Of a stretch of DNA of 25,499 bases, positions 14,407 to 21,911 are shown one piece after another. A program made the position numbers and the translations under genes. The DNA is taken from the IMG/VR virus record IMGVR_UViG_3300042375_000625, positions 1 through 25,499 of that record. One strand, written 5' to 3'. The notes under the pieces are model-generated. The model was not told the origin of the DNA. It worked only from the letters and a program-made list of their open reading frames with translations, and did not search any database. This DNA is from a virus. Numbering within the stretch: position 1 is the first letter of the stretch; each line of letters starts with the position of its first letter.

Positions 14407-14806
14407 TAGGTTCCGACGGTGCAGAAGGTTTCGACTGGGGCAACGTGCAAAGGTTTAGCCAGGTGTTACACCTCGGGACGTACGCGATCAGGCCGAGGAG
14501 CCTTAGCCGGCGAATGAGGGAGTCGCGGCGCTTACGGCGTTTCTTTCCCTTACGGGTATACGGGATGTCTCGGAGTAGGTCGTCGAGCTGCGTGGGTGTC
14601 ATGCACTCGGGCCATTCCCTGACTGTCTCGAGAAAGTAAGTGTTAGCGTCGGCACGGATCTCGGTAGCCCGGGCGGTGGCCTTAGCCTGGGCTTGCTCCA
14701 TGAGGTGGCGCTTGTTCTTCCAAAGCCAGCGTCTTCGAGCGGTCAGTTCTCGCCGGATGCGGAGGAGGTTCAGTTGAGCCGGGGTTAAGGGTCGACGCGG
14801 GGACAT
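14384..14806 (-). CDS. Small basic protein, possible DNA-binding regulator
   Basis: A 140-residue, strongly basic protein. I favour the ATG at 14806 (MSPRRPLTPAQLNLLRIRRE), because the frame up to 14905 crosses two A/T-rich repeats that look regulatory. An N-terminal helical, Arg/Lys/Trp-rich region (LTARRRWLWKNKRHLM) is followed by a winged-helix-like segment: PTQLDDLLRDIPYTRKGKKR, then SLIRRLRLLGLIAYVPRCN. A nucleic-acid-binding role is likely. It overlaps the next gene and comes at the end of the replication genes. The longer form from 14905 would have 173 residues. Family not recognised. Confidence 0.62.
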   Translation of the reverse strand: MSPRRPLTPAQLNLLRIRRELTARRRWLWKNKRHLMEQAQAKATARATEIRADANTYFLETVREWPECMTPTQLDDLLRDIPYTRKGKKRRKRRDSLIRRLRLLGLIAYVPRCNTWLNLCTLPQSKPSAPSEPNDEGSHQ

Positions 14807-14828
14807 CTCGGTAGGGTGGCGGCTTAAT

Positions 14829-14884
14829 TTATTTAATACGCCCCGCCGCGCCAGCAGAGGGGGTAGCGTTATTAAATACTCCCC
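14829..14884 (-). promoter_or_regulatory. A/T-rich repeat pair upstream of the 140-residue gene
   Basis: On the plus strand TTATTTAATACGCCCC (14829-14844) and TTATTAAATACTCCCC (14869-14884) agree at 14 of 16 bases, with starts 40 bases apart. In transcription direction each reads GGGG-n-GTATT-w-AATAA, with TATTAA or TATTTAA as possible -10 boxes. The nearer one is about 25 bases from the ATG at 14806. No consensus -35 is visible. They may be tandem phage promoters or operator sites. Confidence 0.4.
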
Positions 14885-14974
14885 CTGTGGGAGACGGAGT
14901 TGCATACCGTGGCGACGAGGTCATGATTAGAGGCGAGAGGGGGGGTCTAAAGGGTCGAGAGGGGGTCAGTGCCC

Positions 14975-16279
14975 TCAGACGTAATCAGGACGGCTCCTAG
15001 ACCCCTTGGCGGGTCTGGAATCGGTATGCTGGGGGGCGGTCTCGGTACCTGATGGGGCATGCTCCCAGCGGAGGACTTTATCCTCGGGGGAGTGCTGGAG
15101 GTAGATGAAGCCCGACTTCGAGCGCTGGCCGTCAACATCTTCGAGTCCGCAGCGGGAGGCTCGCTTCGAGAAGCCGAACTTGTACCGGGCAGGTTCGCCC
15201 TTGGTCCGATAAAGGAACCCAGCGTCTCGGCTGTAGTTCACCCACTCTGCGGAGCCGGCCCCGAGATACGCGAGCTGAGAGGGGGTCATGCTGTCGAGGT
15301 CGTCAGCCGACTTGGGCTTCGTCGTGTGGTGCATGTAGATCATAGCGGCCTTGGTGCGCTTGAGGACGGGGTCGACTTGGGTGCGGAGCCATTCGGTCGT
15401 CAGGGACTGGTCGGCGATGTCAAATCCAGCGTAAGCCAGGAGCGGGTCAATCCAGACTACCTCGGCCTGATGTCGAAGGATGAGCGCTTCGAGGAATTCA
15501 GGGAAGGCGCCGCCGATGTGCTTGGTGTCGCGGACAATGGCGATGTTTTGCTTTAGCCTGGTCTTCTCGCTCTCGGTCATCTTACAGGTCGAGCCCTGCC
15601 ACGATTCCGCAATGTCCCCGCCGTCGTTCTCGGCCTGAAGAATCAATGTGCGTAGGGGACGCACGGGAGCCAGACCGAACACGGACTGCCCGAGTGCCCA
15701 GGCTGTCGCGATCTGCATCATGAGGGACGACTTGCCGGTGCCGGAGAAGCCGACGATGGAGACCGCGTAACCTTCGCAGAGCCAGCGTCTGGACTTGCCG
15801 ACGAGCACGGTCTTGTCGTCGAGCGGGTTGAAGGTGTCGAGGGCGTCGAGGTCGAACCATTCGCCGATGTCCTTCTCGCGCTTGGTGGCCTTGCGCTGCT
15901 CGGCTAGGCGGGCATAGTGGTCGAGCAGGGCGTCAGGGTCTGTCGCGTTGGCGGCGGCGTCCGAGGCCTGACGGAGAAGGGCAGCGCTTGCAATCAGGTC
16001 GACGTGCTCTTGACGGTATTCGGAAACCCCGGCGTCAGTTGAGAGAAGCGAGACCGTGCCGGCTTCGACCGGCGACTTCATCTCGCGCAGCTTCTGGGTG
16101 ACGGTCAGTTCGTCGGCGCGTATGCCATCGACGGCGAGGGAGAGCATAGCCCCGACGATGTCGGCATGCGTACCATCGAAGAAGTCGGAGGCCTTGAGGT
16201 CAGGCGGGAAGGGGAGAGCATCACGGAGCAGGACGCCGAGGAGGTGGCGTTCCGCGGCGACATTATTCGGCGGGATCAT
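14975..16279 (-). CDS. Replicative helicase, DnaB/RepA-like RecA-fold ATPase
   Basis: A 434-residue protein. Residues 1-130 resemble the N-terminal domain of DnaB (start PPNNVAAERHLLGVLLRD, the usual P-x-n-x-AE-x-x-LLG pattern). Residues 160-385 form a RecA-like ATPase: Walker A GFSGTGKSS at 177-185, a QAEND segment at about 215-219, Walker B EVVWIDPLL with Asp278, and a YMHHTTK sensor-like stretch near 317. This layout joins DnaB-like and RepA/AAA_25-like features, and it should unwind DNA at the phage origin. The C-terminus is Ser/Pro/Arg-rich. It follows a 51-base gap with a TTTGACG element and has a C-rich leader without a Shine-Dalgarno sequence. No primase domain is seen. Confidence 0.82.
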   Translation of the reverse strand: MIPPNNVAAERHLLGVLLRDALPFPPDLKASDFFDGTHADIVGAMLSLAVDGIRADELTVTQKLREMKSPVEAGTVSLLSTDAGVSEYRQEHVDLIASAALLRQASDAAANATDPDALLDHYARLAEQRKATKREKDIGEWFDLDALDTFNPLDDKTVLVGKSRRWLCEGYAVSIVGFSGTGKSSLMMQIATAWALGQSVFGLAPVRPLRTLILQAENDGGDIAESWQGSTCKMTESEKTRLKQNIAIVRDTKHIGGAFPEFLEALILRHQAEVVWIDPLLAYAGFDIADQSLTTEWLRTQVDPVLKRTKAAMIYMHHTTKPKSADDLDSMTPSQLAYLGAGSAEWVNYSRDAGFLYRTKGEPARYKFGFSKRASRCGLEDVDGQRSKSGFIYLQHSPEDKVLRWEHAPSGTETAPQHTDSRPAKGSRSRPDYV

Positions 16280-16330
16280 GGGAAGAGAGGGGTGGAGGTG
16301 TGGGGGCGTGGATGCCCTGCGTCAAATGTT
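16280..16330 (-). promoter_or_regulatory. Putative promoter region of the helicase gene
   Basis: On the minus strand TTTGACGCAGGGCATCC begins about 47 bases before the helicase ATG. It resembles TTTGACGCAATGCAATCC upstream of the gene starting at 24207, at nearly the same distance (the final G is 41 and 44 bases from the ATG). TTGACG could be a -35 box, but no good -10 follows, and the rest of the gap is C-rich. Confidence 0.35.
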
Positions 16331-16789
16331 TTAACGGACGCGCAATAAGCGGTCGAGGTCGGTGCGTCGGTAGTGCGGGACTGGGCGTGGCGTTTTGTAG
16401 ACGCGTGTGTCGATGTCCATGCCGTCGACGCGGTACTGAATGCCGCGAACGGTGCGACGATTCTTGCGAGCGTACTGCGTGAGCGTGACCCAGCCGGCGG
16501 GAGCCTTGAAGCGCTCGAGCTCGATGGCGGCCGCGTGCGCTGCGTCCCAGGTCTTAAACTTTTTCGACAGGCGGTAGGCTAGGTTTGTCTTTGTAATAAG
16601 TTTAACCTCCGCGAAGCCAGCCTTGACGATGCGTTCAAGGGGCGTGCGAATGCCGGCTAAGGTCGTTACGCCGATAAGGGGCAGCAGGTCTTTGGTTCTG
16701 ATCCAGCCGGAAAGGTCGGCAGGTTGTGCACGCTTGCCGTGCATAGGCTTTGCTTTGACGACGGCCTTAATGAAGTCGGCGACGCGCAT
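16331..16789 (-). CDS. Probable DNA-binding protein of the replication module
   Basis: A 152-residue basic protein. The ATG at 16789 (MRVADFIKAVVKAKPMHGKR) overlaps the preceding stop as TGATG, so the open frame beyond it is not coding. The N-terminal half looks like a winged helix or HTH (GWIRTKDLLPLIGVTTLAGI, then RTPLERIVKAGFAE). The C-terminal half has a second HTH-like segment (PAGWVTLTQYARKNRRTVRG) ending in an Arg-rich tail. It lies directly before the helicase gene, so an initiator or helicase-loader role is possible but unproved. Family not recognised. Confidence 0.65.
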   Translation of the reverse strand: MRVADFIKAVVKAKPMHGKRAQPADLSGWIRTKDLLPLIGVTTLAGIRTPLERIVKAGFAEVKLITKTNLAYRLSKKFKTWDAAHAAAIELERFKAPAGWVTLTQYARKNRRTVRGIQYRVDGMDIDTRVYKTPRPVPHYRRTDLDRLLRVR

Positions 16790-17559
16790 CAGATCAGGTC
16801 GTAAGCGGTCGAGCAGATGAACTTGCCTTGGAAGCGGTGGGCGGTCCAGACCTTGCAGTCGCCGCTCTTCTCGTCGATGACCCCATGCAGCCACCCGTTG
16901 CACCACTTGGTCGTGGCTAGGCGCCGGAGGGCGTAGTCGGCCTTATTGATGTCCATCAGGCACATCCCTGAGACGCCGACGATGTTGGCTTCTAGGTGCT
17001 CAATCGTACAGAGGGCGAAGTCGTGGGTGTGTCCGTGAATGACGACATCCCCTGGTCGGCCTAGGGTGCGGGCGGTCTCGCGTGTAGCTGAGACGCCAGT
17101 CTTGAAGCCGTGCGTGCCGGTGAGTTTGCCAACGCGGAAGCGATTCACGTCCTTCGAGCTCTTGCCCTTGACCGAGTAGCGATGGATCTCGCGGCAATCG
17201 ATAGCCTGGAGCGAGTCAGTGTAGGACTGCACGGCGCGGCGGGCGTTGTCTGCCCGGTCACCGTTGCGGGAGAGCATCTGTTCCTCTGCGCGGATGTCGT
17301 GATTGCCCTGCATGAAGATGGTCGGCTTGAGCACCTTGCGGATGAAGTGATTGCCGGCCTTGAGGTCGGCTTCGATGCCTTCCTCCTGGTCTTCGGTCGA
17401 GGCGCCTTTACGCCACGCCCCAAAGTCAAAGCAGTCTCCGAGGGCGATGCGCAGCGTAGGTTTCCAGCGGCCGATGTGAACGGCGAGGGCTTCTTCAGTC
17501 TCTTTGCAGACGTGATGCCCGTGATTGTCCCCGGCGGCTATCCAGCGGATGATACTCAT
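16789..17559 (-). CDS. Calcineurin-like metallophosphoesterase
   Basis: A 256-residue protein with all motifs of the metallophosphoesterase superfamily: GDNHGH with Asp11 and His13, LGDCFDFG with Asp42, GNHD at 85-88, GTHG at 148-151 and GHTHD at 176-180. These bind two metal ions and hydrolyse phosphomono- or diesters. The start at 17559 (MSIIRWIAAGDNHGHHVCKE) overlaps the previous stop as TAATG; the frame to 17694 is a shadow. Neighbours are a dNMP kinase and replication proteins, so action on DNA, RNA or nucleotides is likely. It is much shorter than SbcD/Mre11, so the substrate is open. Confidence 0.88.
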   Translation of the reverse strand: MSIIRWIAAGDNHGHHVCKETEEALAVHIGRWKPTLRIALGDCFDFGAWRKGASTEDQEEGIEADLKAGNHFIRKVLKPTIFMQGNHDIRAEEQMLSRNGDRADNARRAVQSYTDSLQAIDCREIHRYSVKGKSSKDVNRFRVGKLTGTHGFKTGVSATRETARTLGRPGDVVIHGHTHDFALCTIEHLEANIVGVSGMCLMDINKADYALRRLATTKWCNGWLHGVIDEKSGDCKVWTAHRFQGKFICSTAYDLI

Positions 17560-17891
17560 TATTTTGTTAGGTGAGGGATGGGTAGGCCTAAGTCGTAAGC
17601 GGTGAGCATCTCGTCGCGGTGCCGGCGGGCGGTGTCGAGGTCTTTGCCTAGGTTGTGGAGGATGTCGGTCTTGCGCCGGCGGATGCGCAGCCACCAGCAG
17701 TCGCCCAGCTTCTGGAGATGGTGATTGGGGTTCTCGGCCTTGATGATCGGGTCACGTCCGTCACGTCCTGCCCGGGTGTACTTCGGGCACGATAGGAGAA
17801 AGTCGATTCGCTCCTGGCTAAGACCTGCACGGCGAGCCCACTGGATACGCTCCTCGAGTGACAGCTCTTTCTCCATGATCAGAGTCGCCAT
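17559..17891 (-). CDS. Small protein with AP2/integrase-type DNA-binding-like segment
   Basis: A 110-residue protein. Residues 6-40 are helical (MEKELSLEERIQWARRAGLS). Residues about 60-100 read like the three-stranded sheet plus helix of AP2-like or integrase arm-binding domains: LQKLGDCWWLRIRRRKTDIL, then a LGKDLDTARRHRDE helix. The start is uncertain: the ATG at 17891 overlaps the dNMP kinase by 13 bases, while the ATG at 17876 comes two bases after that stop and is equally plausible. It overlaps the phosphoesterase start as TAATG. A DNA-binding role is suggested, not proved. Confidence 0.6.
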   Translation of the reverse strand: MATLIMEKELSLEERIQWARRAGLSQERIDFLLSCPKYTRAGRDGRDPIIKAENPNHHLQKLGDCWWLRIRRRKTDILHNLGKDLDTARRHRDEMLTAYDLGLPIPHLTK

Positions 17892-18460
17892 GTCTTCGCG
17901 ATATATCGCCCTTCCTGCATGATAGCATTGCGGGAGTTAGGGGCGAAGGTCAGCTCCAGGTCAAAGCAATGGCGCTCGCGGATGTCGAGGATGCTGTCGA
18001 GCTCTTCGTTGTTCGCGGGGCCGATGCCGGCGGTCGAGACGTAGACCGTGCGGACCTTCCAGCCGAGGTCGTGCAAAATTTCCTGACACACGACCAGCTC
18101 ATTTCCATACCTCCAGTCTGAGCATATGACAGTCTCCGGCGCCTGTTCCCCTGGCGTCATCTGGATCGGGCAATAGTAGGCAAGGTTCTTTGCGAAGATG
18201 TCCTTATCAATTGACCGGGCAAGTCGACCAGCAGCTACCAGAAAATCCCGATGTTGTACCTTAAAGGGTTCGTTATGAAAGTCGCCCTCCAGATTGAGGC
18301 TCATGAGATAGTCATTTGCCGCGTCTTTTAGGTGGTCTGCGAACGACTGCTTACGCGCCGGCCTTGTCGCCCACTCCAAGATGCCCGAGGCTAGGGTGTC
18401 CTTCCCGGCCCTTGCATATCCGCAGATCAGTACAAGGGTCGGGGCGGCCATGGTGGTCAT
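17879..18460 (-). CDS. Deoxynucleoside monophosphate kinase-like protein
   Basis: A 193-residue P-loop kinase. Walker A GYARAGKDT lies at 14-22 right after the first strand (TLVLIC), the form seen in phage dNMP kinases and related nucleotide kinases. Further features are ICSDWRYGNEL in the middle, where these kinases have a substrate-base loop, and a helical C-terminus. Such enzymes convert dNMPs to dNDPs to feed phage DNA synthesis. It overlaps the 54-residue gene upstream by four bases (ATGA). Closeness to replication genes supports the role. The exact nucleotide preference cannot be told from sequence. Confidence 0.8.
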   Translation of the reverse strand: MTTMAAPTLVLICGYARAGKDTLASGILEWATRPARKQSFADHLKDAANDYLMSLNLEGDFHNEPFKVQHRDFLVAAGRLARSIDKDIFAKNLAYYCPIQMTPGEQAPETVICSDWRYGNELVVCQEILHDLGWKVRTVYVSTAGIGPANNEELDSILDIRERHCFDLELTFAPNSRNAIMQEGRYIAKTWRL

Positions 18461-18621
18461 TCGGAGGCGTTGGCTTTGCGGATGGCCTTGGCCTCGCGGG
18501 AAGCGAGACGCGTCTGTCTTGCGGACATGCGTATGCGCCGGCGAACCCGGCGGAGGTTGAGGTCAGGCGCCTTGAGCAGTGCTTCGACCAGGGCCTGACG
18601 CATCTTGAGGCGGTTGCTCAT
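18457..18621 (-). CDS. Small basic protein of unknown function
   Basis: A 54-residue protein starting at the ATG at 18621 (MSNRLKMRQALVEALLKAPD), joined to the previous gene by a TAATG overlap and to the next by ATGA. It is rich in Arg, Lys, Ala and Leu, likely all helix, with a net positive charge (RRVRRRIRMSARQTRLASRE). It could bind nucleic acid. The open frame to 18744 is a shadow of the SSB-like gene. Confidence 0.6.
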   Translation of the reverse strand: MSNRLKMRQALVEALLKAPDLNLRRVRRRIRMSARQTRLASREAKAIRKANASE

Positions 18622-19064
18622 TAATAGGGGACGTCTTCGGGGTTCGGAAGGTCGTTGACGACGGTCGGCTTCTGGCTGCCCTTCGGGTACGTCAGCTTGT
18701 ACTTGTACTGGGGCTTGCCGTTGTACTCGCCATTGGCTTCGCACTCCACGCCGACAAGGATGGTCTGGCCGCAGGCAGGTGCGATGTATTCCAGATACTC
18801 TGCCGGCGTTGCGTCGAGCCTGATCTCGTTCGTGAACTTGCCGGAGAACTTGCCGACGAGCATAGCCAGGGCTTTGCCGTACTTGCTGGAGAAGTTCTTG
18901 GACAGGCAGAAGCCCTTGTCGTCGACGAAGAAGAGGCGGGCGGAGCAGGTGCCGTCCTCCCAGACTTTGACCTTGTCGGTGCCCTTGGGGCGGATGAGTT
19001 TCAGGCGGTAGGTTCCGTTGGTCGAGATGTTCGTCAGCGGGGGGCGTTCGTTTGTGGGTTCCAT
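18621..19064 (-). CDS. Probable single-stranded DNA-binding protein
   Basis: A 147-residue protein. The body is beta-rich and basic-aromatic (NGTYRLKLIRPKGTDKVKVW, then CSARLFFVDDKGFCLSK), as expected of an OB fold. The C-terminus ends NPEDVPY, close to the acidic-hydrophobic tip of SSB proteins (DDDIPF), which recruits partner enzymes. It lies directly beside a RecE-like exonuclease and near an ERF annealing protein, where phages commonly encode SSB. It starts one base after the exonuclease stop. There is no clear SSB family match, so the call rests on the tail, composition and context. Confidence 0.62.
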   Translation of the reverse strand: MEPTNERPPLTNISTNGTYRLKLIRPKGTDKVKVWEDGTCSARLFFVDDKGFCLSKNFSSKYGKALAMLVGKFSGKFTNEIRLDATPAEYLEYIAPACGQTILVGVECEANGEYNGKPQYKYKLTYPKGSQKPTVVNDLPNPEDVPY

Positions 19065-19065
19065 G

Positions 19066-19860
19066 TTAGGCGAAGGTGATAGGGGTTGCGGTGGTCGTGG
19101 ACTTGACGTCGATGACCTGCACGTCGTCCGGGTAGGCGGGCCAGACGCCGGAGGCGCTGCACTCGCGGTAGAGGTTCACGGCCTTCTCGAAATCGGCGAC
19201 TGCCCAGGACATCAGCTCTGGCCCGATCTCGCAGACGGCGGTCGCATAGGGCGGTTCCTTCTCGACGAAGAGGAATCGGAAGCCGAGGGGGCGTCGGCCT
19301 GTCGCGAGCTCGTAGACGACGCGGTACCAATAGGCCTGAAGGTTGTAGCGGTAATTGCGTACGGCCTTGAGCATGCCGGCAGCTGAAGCATCGTCGGTCG
19401 TCTTGATGTCCCAGAGGTAGTCACCGGCCACGCCGTCGATGGCGGCCTTGAGCGGGATACCGTTATAGTCGACGTGGTACATGACTTCGGTCTCGTCGAA
19501 CTTCACGCCGTGATTCTTGAGCGCGAGGCGGGCGAACGAAGCGACGAGGTGCCCGGTAGCGGACTCTTCCGCGTCGAGGATAGTCTTGCCGACGTTGGCC
19601 GTGGCGAAGGCGGCCCACTGTTCCTTGCCGTCCTTAGTGCGGCGATCCACGTCAGGGGCGGTCGCATAAAGGTCGTCCAAGGTGTGGGGCTCGAGGACTG
19701 CCGAGTGAACGAAGGTGCCGAAGCGCAAGGCCTTGGTCTCTTCGTGTGGCGTGTTGATGTAGGCCTGATAGTGCGAGGCACTGACCAGGAGATGTTTTGC
19801 GGCTGACTGGTTAAGCGCTGGAAAGGCGCGGTATTCTTTTCTGTCGTGGATTTGTGGCAT
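19066..19860 (-). CDS. RecE-like PD-(D/E)XK exonuclease
   Basis: A 264-residue nuclease of the phage exonuclease VIII (RecE C-terminal) type. GTFVHSAVLEP at 48-58 carries the conserved His, the metal site is formed by Asp142 (KAAIDG) and DIKTT with Asp151 and Lys153, and QAYWY at 175-179 is the usual QxxxY helix. It would degrade the 5' strand of double-stranded ends to give 3' single strands for the annealing protein. Upstream lie the ERF gene and small genes, downstream the SSB-like gene, making a two-component recombination system. The leader after the upstream TAA is TTTCCCACCACC, without a Shine-Dalgarno sequence. Well supported. Confidence 0.88.
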   Translation of the reverse strand: MPQIHDRKEYRAFPALNQSAAKHLLVSASHYQAYINTPHEETKALRFGTFVHSAVLEPHTLDDLYATAPDVDRRTKDGKEQWAAFATANVGKTILDAEESATGHLVASFARLALKNHGVKFDETEVMYHVDYNGIPLKAAIDGVAGDYLWDIKTTDDASAAGMLKAVRNYRYNLQAYWYRVVYELATGRRPLGFRFLFVEKEPPYATAVCEIGPELMSWAVADFEKAVNLYRECSASGVWPAYPDDVQVIDVKSTTTATPITFA

Positions 19861-19872
19861 GGTGGTGGGAAA

Positions 19873-20229
19873 TTAGAGGGCGGCGTCGTCTTCGCTTGGG
19901 TTGTGCTCTTCGACGTGCGCTGAAAGGAGGTTGCAGAGGTCGATGGCGTTGTCGGCGGCGAGGGCCACACGGTCGAGCTGATTGCGGAGGACGCGCTCAT
20001 GAGCGACGACGGCCTTCAGGCGGTCGTAGATCGGTTTGATGTGATAAGCCTCTTCGATGTCATCGGCGCTCAGGCGCTCGAGTTCGGCTGCGGCCTCATT
20101 GATGGCGAGTTGAAGATGATACAGGTCGTCACCGGCAAGGCGGTGAGAATCATCGGGCGTCGGACGTAGGGCGGCGACTTCGCCACCGAGCTGAGTGAGG
20201 ATGTTCCTCAGGTATTCGCGATTGGTCAT
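19873..20229 (-). CDS. Helical protein of unknown function in recombination module
   Basis: A 118-residue, acidic and almost wholly helical protein (MTNREYLRNILTQLGGEVAA at the start). Heptad-like stretches (AINEAAAELERLSADDIEEA) and (VLRNQLDRVALAADNAIDLC) suggest a coiled coil or helical bundle. The C-terminus is acidic (HNPSEDDAAL). It overlaps the previous gene by four bases (ATGA) and precedes the RecE-like gene, so it may be an accessory or anti-nuclease factor, but nothing in the sequence shows that. Confidence 0.65.
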   Translation of the reverse strand: MTNREYLRNILTQLGGEVAALRPTPDDSHRLAGDDLYHLQLAINEAAAELERLSADDIEEAYHIKPIYDRLKAVVAHERVLRNQLDRVALAADNAIDLCNLLSAHVEEHNPSEDDAAL

Positions 20230-20465
20230 CGGGTGAAGGTAAGTTCTTTTAGTTCTCCACTGGGAGCGAGCGTAAAGAAGCGGACCTGCGACCGGGCAAG
20301 CGACGGGTGCGTCTTACGCTTCCAGAGTCCAAGGTCGGAGAGGTAGTCGGCTTGCTTGCGGGCGGTCATCTCGACATAGGGGTAACCATCGAGGAGCAGG
20401 AGCAGAGCGTACTGGCCTTGGACGGTGCGGGCGATGCGCTCGATGCCGGCGGGGATGTCAGGCAT
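20226..20465 (-). CDS. Small protein of unknown function
   Basis: A 79-residue protein from the ATG at 20465 (MPDIPAGIERIARTVQGQYA), which overlaps the previous stop by eight bases. The longer frame to 20501 is a shadow. It has an N-terminal helix with a LLLLLDGYPYV segment, then basic sequence (WKRKTHPSLARSQVRFFTLA) and a short strand. Not recognised; it is translationally coupled on both sides within the recombination operon. Confidence 0.6.
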   Translation of the reverse strand: MPDIPAGIERIARTVQGQYALLLLLDGYPYVEMTARKQADYLSDLGLWKRKTHPSLARSQVRFFTLAPSGELKELTFTR

Positions 20466-20694
20466 GGTTGCGGGCTTCCTGCCATTCCTCGATAGCCTCA
20501 ATCAGGGCGTCGGCGTCGATGCGCTGGGCGTGGCGGACGCAGTACCAGAGTTCGTCACCGGCCTCGCGCATACCTTCGAGGCGCTCTTCGAGCTGCTTGA
20601 TGCGGGCGTCCTTAGCCGCAAGGAGGTTCTGGCCGTGCATGGCGCCCATCGCGGCAGAGATGGGGTCGAATGGGTCGAAGTCGGGCTGGCTCAT
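20458..20694 (-). CDS. Small coiled-coil protein of unknown function
   Basis: A 78-residue protein (MSQPDFDPFDPISAAMGAMH at the start) with a predicted coiled coil at about 27-50 (AKDARIKQLEERLEGMREAG), ending in an acidic helix (IDADALIEAIEEWQEARNHA). The start overlaps the stop of the ERF gene as ATGA. No family is recognised. Coupling to ERF suggests co-production with the recombination proteins. Confidence 0.62.
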   Translation of the reverse strand: MSQPDFDPFDPISAAMGAMHGQNLLAAKDARIKQLEERLEGMREAGDELWYCVRHAQRIDADALIEAIEEWQEARNHA

Positions 20695-21155
20695 TTGGTG
20701 AGGGGGCGAGGGGTGGGGGAGAAGGCAGGGGCGGTCGATGAAATGGCCGCAGAACGAATGCCAGAGGCCAAGGATCCATCGTCGTCAGTGTCCACGCTAA
20801 TCCCCGCGGCGGTCGAAGCCGTGATGCGTCGAGCGTAAGTGACTAATGAACCCACTTGCTGGGCGTTCAGACCTTCAGCCTTTAGCATAAGCCGTCCGGC
20901 TTCAAAGACGGTGCCGTCTGTATGCTGAAAAATAGTGGTCACCCCGACTTTCTGCTCGTCGGTCGTGATGAACTGACGCAGCGCAAGACGGTGCTTCCAG
21001 AGGACTGGTTTAATTGCGTCCAGAAGCACGTCTAGGCTGACGTATCTAGCGGTGAAGTTTGCCTTCACGGTTTTGTTGGCGCTGACGTTTTCTAGTTCAG
21101 CCAGGGCGGCGACTAGGTCAGCAGTAGCGGACTGGGTTTGTGGCGTGGTGCTCAT
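20691..21155 (-). CDS. erf: ERF-superfamily single-strand annealing protein
   Basis: A 154-residue protein of the ERF superfamily (P22 Erf and relatives). The signature lies at about 88-127: RLMLKAEGLNAQQVGSLVTY, then ARRITASTAAGISVDTDDDG, the classic Q-x-x-GS-x-x-TYARR...G-x-x-x-x-x-DDDG pattern. Residues 29-62 form the preceding helix and strand region. ERF proteins anneal complementary single strands and promote recombination or circularisation of phage DNA. It is shorter than P22 Erf (204 residues), lacking most of the C-terminal oligomer-modulating region. Its leader after the upstream TAA is TCTCCCACC. Secure. Confidence 0.92.
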   Translation of the reverse strand: MSTTPQTQSATADLVAALAELENVSANKTVKANFTARYVSLDVLLDAIKPVLWKHRLALRQFITTDEQKVGVTTIFQHTDGTVFEAGRLMLKAEGLNAQQVGSLVTYARRITASTAAGISVDTDDDGSLASGIRSAAISSTAPAFSPTPRPLTK

Positions 21156-21164
21156 GGTGGGAGA

Positions 21165-21389
21165 TTACTTGTTACCGACGGTGGCCGGGTCAGCGCCGTC
21201 GATGATGGCCTTGATAGCGTCGAGCGTGAACTGGCGGGTGCGACCGTCGATGCGGAGGTTGTAGTTATCGCCGGAGGGGCGGACGGTGGGCGTCAGCAAG
21301 CGGGCGACCTTGTTATCAGGGAGCAGAATGTACTGCGTCTTCGGGATGACGCGGATCTCGGCGGTGGAAGTGGGGAGGTTCTTTTTCAT
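21165..21389 (-). CDS. Small protein of unknown function
   Basis: A 74-residue protein beginning MKKNLPTSTAEIRVIPKTQY. The centre (DNYNLRIDGRTRQFTLDAIK) reads as a short hairpin followed by a helix, like small DNA-associated modules of the NUMOD type, but the likeness is loose. It lies between the RuvC-like resolvase and ERF genes, and the next start follows its TAA by nine bases. Function unknown. Confidence 0.62.
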   Translation of the reverse strand: MKKNLPTSTAEIRVIPKTQYILLPDNKVARLLTPTVRPSGDNYNLRIDGRTRQFTLDAIKAIIDGADPATVGNK

Positions 21390-21436
21390 AGGTTGGGAAG
21401 GTTACAAAAGGGAGGGTTTGGTCGAGTTATGTAAAC

Positions 21437-21901
21437 TCAGTTAATTGCACGGCGCGTTGCCGCGTCGAAGATTAGCAGGGCATCGGCAGACCAGAGAGTG
21501 ACCGACTGCGTGGGGAAGAGCTCTTGAGCCCGGGCACGGAGATGAGCCTTCCAGCCTTTGCCGTGGTCCTTCTTCTTGCCCAGGGAGTGAGCGGCTTGCC
21601 ACGCTTGGGGCTTCACGCGGTGAATGATAAAACCCATAGCGACGGCGGCGCCGTAGATCATGCCGTAATTCTGGGCGAGTCGAGCGATGGCGGCAGCGGG
21701 GATGAGAGGACCGTAGCCGGCGGTGCTAGGCTCTTCGAGAAAGAGTTCAACGTCCTTGGCCTTCGAGCTCAGGTCGGCGATCAGTTGGCAGACCTCGACA
21801 TCGGTGCCGGGCATCTTCTCGCAGGTGACCGGCTCACCGTCGACAGACCAGCAGATGCCGCCGCTCTGGCCGGGGTCGATGCAGACAATCAGATGCGCCA
21901 T
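21437..21901 (-). CDS. RuvC-like Holliday junction resolvase
   Basis: A 154-residue protein of the RNase H-fold resolvases. The first strand has CIDPGQSGGI with catalytic Asp9; the second acidic position is in LFLEEPS (Glu56 or Glu57); and the C-terminal helix WSADALLIFDAA provides Asp140 and possibly Asp146. It cuts four-way junctions formed in replication and recombination, which helps produce DNA that can be packaged. Size matches RuvC and the poxvirus A22-like group. It lies at the head of the recombination genes after the transglycosylase (10 bases). Assignment is strong by motifs. Confidence 0.87.
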   Translation of the reverse strand: MAHLIVCIDPGQSGGICWSVDGEPVTCEKMPGTDVEVCQLIADLSSKAKDVELFLEEPSTAGYGPLIPAAAIARLAQNYGMIYGAAVAMGFIIHRVKPQAWQAAHSLGKKKDHGKGWKAHLRARAQELFPTQSVTLWSADALLIFDAATRRAIN

Positions 21902-21911
21902 GTCGAAACTT

